Assembly (NCBI GenBank): GCA_947475715.1
Contig: CANJNY010000001.1
Location: 1 to 64,000 of the forward strand
DNA from: Prolixibacteraceae bacterium
GTDB taxonomy: Bacteria > Bacteroidota > Bacteroidia > Bacteroidales > Prolixibacteraceae
Length of the DNA stretch: 64,000 bases
Reading direction: 5' to 3'
The notes beneath the pieces are model-generated. The model made no database searches and was not told where the DNA came from. It saw only the letters and a list, made by a program, of their open reading frames with translations. This document shows positions 26,678 to 33,464 of this stretch, piece after piece. Both the position numbers and the translations under genes were made by a program. Numbering within the stretch: position 1 is the stretch's first letter; each line of letters starts with the position of its first letter.

Positions 26678-26815
26678 TTATTTAGAGTGTTCTTCACCAA
26701 TGAACCATTTATCCTTCATATATTGATTATATCGATCAATTTTGTTGGGATTGTATAAGAAATACACCAAATAATAATCAGAAAGCCATTCCAGTTTTTC
26801 AATCCATTTTTTCAT
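26678..26815 (-). CDS. Small conserved-looking protein, 45 residues
   Basis: The ATG at 26815 gives a 45-residue protein beginning MKKWIEKLEWLSDYYLVYFL, with a C-terminal YMKDKWFIGEEHSK. The first half is a strongly amphipathic, aromatic-rich helix. Short proteins with the pattern MKxWIEKLEW...DYY seem familiar to me from Bacteroidota genomes, but I cannot name a family. It has no signal peptide and could be peripheral to the membrane. A longer in-frame start at 26866 exists, but adds a poorly protein-like lysine/tyrosine run. Confidence 0.5.
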   Translation of the reverse strand: MKKWIEKLEWLSDYYLVYFLYNPNKIDRYNQYMKDKWFIGEEHSK

Positions 26816-26924
26816 CTTATTCCTTATTTTAAAGTATCTATAATCCATCTTTAACACATAATCCATTTCCGGTTATCTGATCTGCAAATATTGAGATTAT
26901 CTTAGATCTTTGAGGTAAAAAAAA

Positions 26925-26968
26925 TGAGTTTGATGTAACGATTTTGTAAAATCGTTACATCAAACTCA
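26925..26968. terminator. Perfect 21-bp inverted repeat, probable terminator
   Basis: TGAGTTTGATGTAACGATTT and the base after it (26925-26945) are exactly complementary to 26948-26968, with two bases between. On the minus strand the hairpin is followed by eight T residues, which makes it a good rho-independent terminator for transcripts from the AraC gene, about 165 bp upstream. It lies upstream of the small-protein gene and would separate the two. Confidence 0.7.
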
Positions 26969-27131
26969 AAATAACACCAATTTATCCTTCGATTTGGTGC
27001 TTAAACGAAATTGCCCCGCAAAGAATGTTTAAAATTGAAAATAATCTGTTGTTAAAGCCATAATCCTAAATTAATAATAATATTGACAACCTGAAATTTA
27101 ATATAACCCGTTTGTAATGAGCTGTTTTTTA

Positions 27132-28358
27132 TTATAAAAATGTCACTGGAATCACTGTTCCGTCAGGGAATTGCTGAATAACCCAATTACTTGGGGCCAT
27201 TCCTTCAACTTTCTTAAAAGCAGTGAAGAATGTATTTCGATTTGTGAACCCTGACAACGTGCCAATCGCCTCCAATGTAAGGTTATTGGATTTACCCTCA
27301 AGAATCAACACTTTTGAGTGATGAACTCTGCATTCATTCCGATAATCATTAAAAGATTGCTTCTTTATCTCCCTGAAAAAATAGGCAAGGTGATGCGCAG
27401 GAACCTGGAGCATCACCGAGAATTGGGCAAGATTAAAATCTGGTTTAAGATATGGTTTTTGTTCCTGCATACATGTGGCCATTTTCTGAACAATGGAAAT
27501 CATGTAATCAAATTCAAAATTCAGTGAGATTTTTTTTGCCTCCTCACTACTATTCATACGAATATCATTGAACTCTGATTGGATTTTCCCGGTGACGAAA
27601 CCGGGTAGCCTATATAAGATCCGGAGGAAGAAAAATGGGGTAATCAGAAGTCCGGCAAGCCCGATAAAAGAGAAAATCTGGAATAGATTTAACGTAAAAA
27701 ACAAATCTCCCATATCATTTTGAAAGACGTTGAATATCACCAATAGATGACTTGAAACCAGTAATAACTGAGTTCCCAGGAAGAATAACAGCCACTTGTA
27801 AATAAAATGTCGCCGGGAAAGAACAACTCCCTTCCCCTTATTAAGGTTATAATATACCAATAATCCGATCGAACCTAAAACATATAAAAATGCAAGGATT
27901 GGACGACTAAGATACAGAGTCGCATTAGTAAATAAATCGGACAAAAAAGTTGCATGGAAAGATCCCAGAAAACCAGAATCTGAAATAATTGCTCTGGCGA
28001 TTTCTCTTTTATAGGAAAAAGGGGTAATAATATAAGGTATTGAAGCAAACAGATAGAAGAACGTTGGGAGGAAATGCCAGAGATCTGTCTTTCTCAAACG
28101 GATATGATCAGTAAGAAGGCTCCTGGTGTAAAAATAACACATCGGGCCAATCAAATAACTTAAAAAGGTTATATTACAAAAAACAAGGCTAATCCAAAAT
28201 TCAGATTTGGAATAAAGGATTATATACAAATTCAAGGAATACAGACTCAATACCAGGCAAAAAACAGCCAGATAAATGGTGGACGAATACCTCCGTGCAT
28301 TAAAGTACAATAAAACGAAAGAGAGGAAAATTCCTAATATTGAGATATAGAGAAGCAT
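27132..28358 (-). CDS. Membrane-anchored AraC-family transcriptional regulator
   Basis: The first 230 of 408 residues form about seven hydrophobic helices (MLLYISILGIFLSFVLLYFNA, LAVFCLVLSLYSLNLYIILY and so on). A linker and an AraC-type double helix-turn-helix follow at about residues 300-400: FNLAQFSVMLQVPAHHLAYFFREIKKQSFNDY, then LTLEAIGTLSGFTNRNTFFTAFKKVEGMAPSNW. Such regulators sense a signal in or through the membrane and activate nearby genes. It is divergent from the carbohydrate island, and two direct repeats just before the first island gene are a likely target. The C-terminus after the HTH is short (about 13 residues). The sensed ligand is unknown. Confidence 0.88.
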   Translation of the reverse strand: MLLYISILGIFLSFVLLYFNARRYSSTIYLAVFCLVLSLYSLNLYIILYSKSEFWISLVFCNITFLSYLIGPMCYFYTRSLLTDHIRLRKTDLWHFLPTFFYLFASIPYIITPFSYKREIARAIISDSGFLGSFHATFLSDLFTNATLYLSRPILAFLYVLGSIGLLVYYNLNKGKGVVLSRRHFIYKWLLFFLGTQLLLVSSHLLVIFNVFQNDMGDLFFTLNLFQIFSFIGLAGLLITPFFFLRILYRLPGFVTGKIQSEFNDIRMNSSEEAKKISLNFEFDYMISIVQKMATCMQEQKPYLKPDFNLAQFSVMLQVPAHHLAYFFREIKKQSFNDYRNECRVHHSKVLILEGKSNNLTLEAIGTLSGFTNRNTFFTAFKKVEGMAPSNWVIQQFPDGTVIPVTFL

Positions 28359-28647
28359 TTATCTTTTGAATTATTAATAAAATATAATTTTCGCCAAATA
28401 AACGGTGAATCATGCAGATACAATATCTTACAAGCACACAAACTTACTAATTTATGGTCATCTGAAAAAGATATTACCTTAATTACATAACAAAGGAAAA
28501 TATTAAACAATATTTCTAATAATATAATTCCTTATATCACAGGTTCACTAAATTTTGTATTTTTACCAAAGGGAACCATTTTAAAACTAAAATCAAACAA
28601 ACTGACAAATTCGAATTGATTTATTACCCAAAACTCAAAATATCCAA
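28359..28647. other. AT-rich divergent intergenic region
   Basis: About 290 bp between the AraC gene and its putative operator. It holds no supported gene. It is very AT-rich, and promoter elements for both directions are expected here, but none could be placed with confidence. Confidence 0.5.
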
Positions 28648-28682
28648 AATATTTGCCAGTAAACCCGGAATATTTGCCAGTA
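28648..28682 (+). promoter_or_regulatory. Two 14-bp direct repeats spaced 21 bp, likely AraC-type operator
   Basis: AATATTTGCCAGTA occurs at 28648-28661 and again, without any mismatch, at 28669-28682. The centre-to-centre distance is 21 bp, two DNA turns, as in tandem half-sites of AraC-family activators. The second copy ends 28 bp before the ATG at 28711, so it would sit against the promoter. The neighbouring divergent AraC gene is the obvious candidate binder. Confidence 0.6.
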
Positions 28683-28710
28683 TTCTTTAAAAATCTGTAA
28701 AACGAAAATA

Positions 28711-29157
28711 ATGAAATTTATAATTCTGATGTTCCCATTTCTGACCATTTTCAGTTCAACGGCACAATCTCATTCAGATTTACCCAAAAGGGGCGCACAA
28801 CATTCAGTAGCAAATGGCGATTGGCTTATTGAAAAGAAAGAATCAAAAGCAACACTTTTCGAGGCTGAGGACGGAAAACTAATTTTCAGTAATGGGGTTA
28901 TTTCCCGAACCTTTTCCTTAACTCCCAATGGAGCAACAGTAGGACTTGGCTTGTTAGCGAACAATGAATCCTATCTAAGATCGGTCAGACCTGAAGTCGA
29001 AATAAACGGAATAAAATTCAGTATTGAGGATATAATTATTTATTTTGATATCCATGCAGATAAATGCGGAGCTATAAATCCTGATCGTATCAGAAAGGTT
29101 CAGACGGTGAGAAATACCGTAGATAATTCAGTCAATAAACGACCATCAAATAAATAA
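28711..29157 (+). pseudogene. Truncated glycoside-hydrolase-associated N-terminal beta domain
   Basis: The 148-residue frame has a signal peptide (MKFIILMFPFLTIFSSTAQS). It then runs about 85 residues like the N-terminal beta-sandwich of large GH36/NPCBM-type alpha-galactosidase-like proteins: NGDWLIEKKESKATLFEAEDGKLIFSNGVISRTFSLTPNGATVGLGLLANNESYLRSVRPEVEINGIKF. After GIKFSIED the similarity stops, and a charged, non-domain-like tail leads to the stop. No catalytic domain remains. The next gene starts 6 bp later. It appears to be the 5' remnant of a much larger gene, keeping its promoter and operator. Whether the short product is made is unknown. Confidence 0.6.
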
Positions 29158-29163
29158 TAAACT

Positions 29164-30465
29164 ATGCGCAAAATTTTAGGTAATTCGGTTGGAATGGTTT
29201 TGGTTCTGGCAATAATCCTGAACAGTTGTGTTCAGACAAACAAGCCATCAGAAAAAAACTGGACGATTTCGAGTATCGGGGAACTTTTCAAAACCCCTTC
29301 CAAGGGAGTAAAAACCAGGTGGGTGAGCCCTGAAAATCCGACAGGAGAAAAGGGAAAGGGGGGATTGACAAACAAGGGAGCCAAAGGAAATGCATTCTTT
29401 ATCATCGCTCCGGGAGAAAAGAAAGTCATATTCGATATCAAAGGGGCAGGTATTATAAACCGCATGTGGCTCAGCGGAACTATCGGGATAAATGGTATTC
29501 AACGTAGGGCAGTCAGAATTGATATGTTCTGGGACGGGGCAAAAAAACCTGCCGTATCGGCACCCGTAGGCGATTTCTTCGGTGTCGGCCTGGGGATGAT
29601 TGCAAAATATGACAATGCACTCTTCTCAAGTCCTGAAGCCCGTTCTTTTAATTTTACGATCCCAATGCCTTATCGTACTTCGGCGTTGATCACCCTGACC
29701 AACGAATCAGCTGAAGAGGCGTGGGTCTGGTACGACATAAATTACCTGGAGGTCGACAAGATTCCGGAGGATGCGATGTATTTTCATGCCTATTGGAACA
29801 GAAACCTAAAAACGACTCTTGGTGAAGATTATGTAATCTTGCCCAAAGTTGAAGGAATCGGAAGGTACCTTGGCTCTAACATCGGGGTGATCGGAGACTC
29901 CCTCTATCGCGGAACATGGTTCGGAGAAGGGGAAGCCAAAATATTCCTCGACGGAGATCAGGATCGCCCTACTCTGGTTGGAACAGGAACCGAGGATTAT
30001 ATTGGCTCCGGCTGGGGCCAGGGAGAATATGCCTCCCGCTCTTTTGGGTCGCTTGTCTCAGACCGTGACAGCGATATCTACGCTTTTTACCGTTACCACA
30101 TTTCCGATCCAGTCTATTTTCAGGAGGATTGCAAAGTCACCATTCAACAGATGGGAAGTGCCAATAAAGATCAGCTGCTTAAAATTAAGGCAAAAGGTGG
30201 CGTTTTTATCCCGGTGTGGCTTTTAGGAAAAGATGGAAAGAAAACTTTTCAACGAGGATTGTTGGATGAGGCAAATCCCCCAAAGCTGGAGGGCGCAGAT
30301 TTCCCGATGACCTCAACAAACTATTACCGAAGCGACGATGTTTCAGCAACTGCCTATTTTTACCTCAACAAACCAGAAAATAACCTTCCTGAATTACCCC
30401 CTTTGAATTTAAGGGTAAAGGATCTGGAGAGAAGGGTATTTAAGGTGATCAGGGTAAAAAAGTAA
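29164..30465 (+). CDS. GH172 (DUF2961) glycoside hydrolase, lipoprotein
   Basis: This 433-residue protein has a lipoprotein signal (LVLAIILNSC, Cys22) followed by the GH172/DUF2961 fold. It has the N-terminal SPENPTGEKGKGG motif, the ITLTNES segment, GTWFGEGEAKIFLDGD (Glu255, Glu257) and GTGTEDYIGSGWG (Glu277). The two regions carry the pair of catalytic glutamates in characterised members. Known GH172 enzymes act on alpha-D-fructofuranosides (including difructose anhydrides) and on D-arabinofuranosides. Which of these applies here is not decided by the sequence. It lies 6 bp after the truncated first gene and is likely under the same control. A second GH172 gene is at 50596. Confidence 0.88.
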   Translation: MRKILGNSVGMVLVLAIILNSCVQTNKPSEKNWTISSIGELFKTPSKGVKTRWVSPENPTGEKGKGGLTNKGAKGNAFFIIAPGEKKVIFDIKGAGIINRMWLSGTIGINGIQRRAVRIDMFWDGAKKPAVSAPVGDFFGVGLGMIAKYDNALFSSPEARSFNFTIPMPYRTSALITLTNESAEEAWVWYDINYLEVDKIPEDAMYFHAYWNRNLKTTLGEDYVILPKVEGIGRYLGSNIGVIGDSLYRGTWFGEGEAKIFLDGDQDRPTLVGTGTEDYIGSGWGQGEYASRSFGSLVSDRDSDIYAFYRYHISDPVYFQEDCKVTIQQMGSANKDQLLKIKAKGGVFIPVWLLGKDGKKTFQRGLLDEANPPKLEGADFPMTSTNYYRSDDVSATAYFYLNKPENNLPELPPLNLRVKDLERRVFKVIRVKK

Positions 30466-30502
30466 AATTTCGAACCTTAAGAATCTTGCTTTGACAATCC
30501 TT

Positions 30503-30510
30503 TAACTTTG
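30503..30510 (+). promoter_or_regulatory. -7 box upstream of the first GH29 gene
   Basis: TAACTTTG followed by C matches the consensus. It lies about 105 bp before the ATG at 30616, leaving a leader that includes a 14-bp palindrome. Confidence 0.45.
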
Positions 30511-30555
30511 CATCCTTTTTTAACTCTTTTTACTCAGGCCAATACTCATTGACAC

Positions 30556-30569
30556 AGACAATATTGTCT
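30556..30569 (+). promoter_or_regulatory. 14-bp perfect palindrome in the GH29 leader
   Basis: AGACAATATTGTCT is its own reverse complement and lies 46 bp before the GH29 start and downstream of the -7 box. It could be a repressor site. It is short enough to occur by chance in AT-rich DNA. Confidence 0.3.
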
Positions 30570-30615
30570 TTATTATAACTTAATTAATAAGTAACCGGGA
30601 ATTAAAAAATTTAAA

Positions 30616-31983
30616 ATGAAGAAATTTCAATTGCTGATCTTTATCTTTTTTGCATTCATAACCATGACTATTGCAAAAGACAGTCCATCCATTTTACCTT
30701 CAAAAGCCCAGTTAAAATGGGCAGATGCCGAAATCGGAGTGCTGATCCATTTCGATATGCCAACCTTTGAGCCTGAATATGATTTCAGAAAGGACTGGAA
30801 TTACCATCCCGACCTCGCTATCTTTAATCCCAAAGAACTCGATACTGACCAGTGGATCAAAGCAGCCAAATCGGCCGGAGCCACTTATGCCGTTTTGGTG
30901 GCTAAGCACTGTAGTGGTTTTAGCTTATGGCCTACAAAAGCCCATCCTTACAGCGTTAAAAATACACCCTGGAGGGATGGCAAAGGTGATATTGTAAAAG
31001 ATTTTATTGCTTCATGCAGCAAATATGGACTCAAACCGGGTATTTATGCAAGTACTTCAGCAAACGGCTACCTCAGGGTCGATAATCCAGGGAAGGTAGT
31101 TTCAGGAAACCTGCAGGAACAGCAAAAATACAACGATATTGTTAAGATGCAGCTGACCGAGCTTTGGTCTGAATATGGAAAATTATCGGAAGTATGGTTT
31201 GACGGAGGGGTATTACCTCCCGAAAAGGGGGGATTTGATGTTCTTGCGATGCTACGAAAATACCAGTCTGAGGCGATTGCTTTTCAGGGCCCCTACGGTT
31301 ATGAAAATAATATCCGGTGGGTTGGAAACGAAGAGGGTGTTGCTCCTTATCCTTGCTGGGCAAGGGCCGATTCTACCACTTCAGCTTCGGGAGTTATCGA
31401 AATAAAGGGGCTTAATGGCAATCCGGAGGGAATGTTCTGGTGCCCCGGAGAATCTGATTTTCCATTGCGCTTGAATTCTTCGTTTCAAGGCGGCTGGTTC
31501 TGGCATAAGGATCAGGACGATCAGTTACGCACCCTTACCGAATTGACTGATAAATACTGCAAGAGTGTTGGCCGAAATACGAATATGCTTTTAGGACTCG
31601 TGGTAGATACACGTGGACTGGTCCCTGACAACGATGTAAAAAGACTCGCAGAGTTTGGGAAGATCATTTCGAAGGATTTCGCCAATCCGGTTGGCTCAAC
31701 CTCAGGAAAAGGAAATGTTCTTGAACTGAAACTTAAATTTTCACAACCCTTATCCGCTGTGGTGATCATGGAAGAGATAGCCCAGGGTGAACGGATCAGG
31801 GAATACGAGCTATACGGGAGGCAGAACGGAGTTTGGAATTTGATTTCAAAAGGAACCAGCATAGGTCATAAACGGATTGAAAGGGTGAACGGGATTTATG
31901 ATGGAATCCGCCTTTCAATTCTAAAATCGGAAGGAGTTCCTGTTATCCGAAAACTCAGTTGCTTTACCACAGAAAATATTTAA
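30616..31983 (+). CDS. Alpha-L-fucosidase-like protein (GH29)
   Basis: The 455-residue protein has a signal peptide (about residues 1-20) and a GH29 TIM barrel. LKWADAEIGVLIHFDMPTF is the entry strand, followed by GATYAVLVAKHCSGFSLWPTKAHPYSV and the probable nucleophile Asp196 in EVWFDGG. The C-terminal 100 residues form a beta-sandwich. It should release alpha-L-fucose from glycans in the periplasm or at the surface. The opening differs from the usual W-x-x-x-RFGMFIHWG of classical members (here GVLIHFDMP), so it is a divergent subgroup and the sugar specificity is less certain than for the second GH29 in the island. The next gene (DUF6786) follows after 31 bp. Confidence 0.85.
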   Translation: MKKFQLLIFIFFAFITMTIAKDSPSILPSKAQLKWADAEIGVLIHFDMPTFEPEYDFRKDWNYHPDLAIFNPKELDTDQWIKAAKSAGATYAVLVAKHCSGFSLWPTKAHPYSVKNTPWRDGKGDIVKDFIASCSKYGLKPGIYASTSANGYLRVDNPGKVVSGNLQEQQKYNDIVKMQLTELWSEYGKLSEVWFDGGVLPPEKGGFDVLAMLRKYQSEAIAFQGPYGYENNIRWVGNEEGVAPYPCWARADSTTSASGVIEIKGLNGNPEGMFWCPGESDFPLRLNSSFQGGWFWHKDQDDQLRTLTELTDKYCKSVGRNTNMLLGLVVDTRGLVPDNDVKRLAEFGKIISKDFANPVGSTSGKGNVLELKLKFSQPLSAVVIMEEIAQGERIREYELYGRQNGVWNLISKGTSIGHKRIERVNGIYDGIRLSILKSEGVPVIRKLSCFTTENI

Positions 31984-32014
31984 TGATAATAAACCCAAAT
32001 ACAACTATTTACAT

Positions 32015-33253
32015 ATGAAATTAAATTCAATCCTTTCGGCTGCCACGATCCTTGGACTACTCATCTCCTGCAGTCCAAATACAAAAAAAGAACAAAAAAC
32101 ACCCCAATTTGAAAAAGGATCATTCGGTTACGATCTTCAGTTCCTGCAAAATAAAGACAGTGTGATCGTCCTTAAAAACGGAGATGCTCAGGTTATTATT
32201 TCTCCCAAATACCAGGGAAAGGTCTTTACCAGTACTGCGATGGGATTGGCAGGTAACAGTTCGGGCTGGATCAACTATAAGGCACTAAGTTCGGATACCA
32301 TTGCCAGTCATATCAATGCTTACGGAGGTGAGGACCGGATGTGGCTCGGTCCCGAGGGTGGACAATTTTCAATCTTTTTTAAGCCTGGAGACAAAATGGT
32401 TTTTGAGAACTGGCAAACCCCGGCAGGTCTTGACACTGAATCATGGGATCTGATATCGCATGATTCAGTCACCGTTTCGATGAAAAAGGAGATGCAACTT
32501 CAAAACTTTTCAGGTACAAAGTTTAACGTTGCCCTCAGCCGCCAGGTCAAATTACTTTCGGAGAGTGAACTCGGTCAGAATCTGGGAATTTCTCCCGATC
32601 CATCGGTTAAATGGGTAGGTTTTGAAACGAGAAACAGCTTGGCTAATGCAGGAAATGAAAAATGGACCCACGAAAAAGGGACCGTTAGCATCTGGATGCT
32701 GGCAATGCTTTCCCCATCTGAAACAGGTGTGGTGGCAATCCCCTACCAGCAGGGTGACGAAAAGGAATTGGGTAAAGTAGCAACAACAAACTATTTTGGC
32801 GAAATCCCTGCTGACCGGATTAAAATCGACAATGGCACACTCTACTTTAAAGTGGATGGCAAACATAGAAGTAAATTAGGCCTTTCGGAAAAACGGGCAA
32901 CCACCTTCGCTGGCAGTTATGATGCCAGTCATAAAATGCTAACAATCCTGCAATTTAACAAGCCTGCAGCAGGTGCTGAATATATCAATCAACTCTGGGA
33001 AATTCAGAAAGAACCTTTCAAGGGAGATGTGATTAATTCATATAACGATGGTCCATTGGCAAATGGCAGTCAGATGGGACCATTTTACGAAATCGAAAGC
33101 TCCTCGCCTGCCGCGTTCCTGGCTCCGGGCGAAAGCCTGACCCATACCCAGCGAATCTTCCATTTTGTAGGTGAAGAGGCAAAACTGACCCTGATCTCAA
33201 AGAAAATATTGGGAGTTTCGATTGAGGAAATCAAAACGGTTTTTCAAAAATAA
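32015..33253 (+). CDS. DUF6786-type lipoprotein
   Basis: The 412-residue protein carries a lipoprotein signal (GLLISCSPN, Cys19). It then has the pattern I associate with DUF6786: NGDAQVIISPKYQGKVFTSTA, HINAYGGEDRMWLGPEGGQF, and a C-terminal FYEIESSSPAAFLAPGESLTHTQRIFHF. That last segment resembles the closing strands of galactose-mutarotase-like supersandwich domains. No function has been established as far as I know. Its position between a fucosidase and a six-hairpin protein suggests a part in the same glycan pathway, possibly sugar binding or a mutarotase/lyase-like step. Confidence 0.7.
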   Translation: MKLNSILSAATILGLLISCSPNTKKEQKTPQFEKGSFGYDLQFLQNKDSVIVLKNGDAQVIISPKYQGKVFTSTAMGLAGNSSGWINYKALSSDTIASHINAYGGEDRMWLGPEGGQFSIFFKPGDKMVFENWQTPAGLDTESWDLISHDSVTVSMKKEMQLQNFSGTKFNVALSRQVKLLSESELGQNLGISPDPSVKWVGFETRNSLANAGNEKWTHEKGTVSIWMLAMLSPSETGVVAIPYQQGDEKELGKVATTNYFGEIPADRIKIDNGTLYFKVDGKHRSKLGLSEKRATTFAGSYDASHKMLTILQFNKPAAGAEYINQLWEIQKEPFKGDVINSYNDGPLANGSQMGPFYEIESSSPAAFLAPGESLTHTQRIFHFVGEEAKLTLISKKILGVSIEEIKTVFQK

Positions 33254-33307
33254 GTCCATTCCCCTAAATTGAATCAAACATGAAAACCACGAAGTGGTTC
33301 AACATGA

Positions 33308-33343
33308 ATCACCCCCGGTTACGCAAGCTTCACCGGGGGTGAT
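33308..33343. repeat. 12-bp GC-rich stem-loop after the DUF6786 gene
   Basis: ATCACCCCCGGT (33308-33319) and ACCGGGGGTGAT (33332-33343) are exact reverse complements around a 12-nt loop. A smaller AACCAC/GTGGTT hairpin lies just upstream. No T-run follows, so it is not a standard terminator. It may stabilise the 3' end of the upstream mRNA. Confidence 0.6.
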
Positions 33344-33464
33344 AGAACAAGCAAAGAGATCAGCCCCGGAGTAGGCTGAACAATTAACACCAATACTCAT
33401 TTGCATATTTATAAGCAATCTTTGGCTAAATATTAACACAGAACTCATTTATCTCTTAGTTAAG

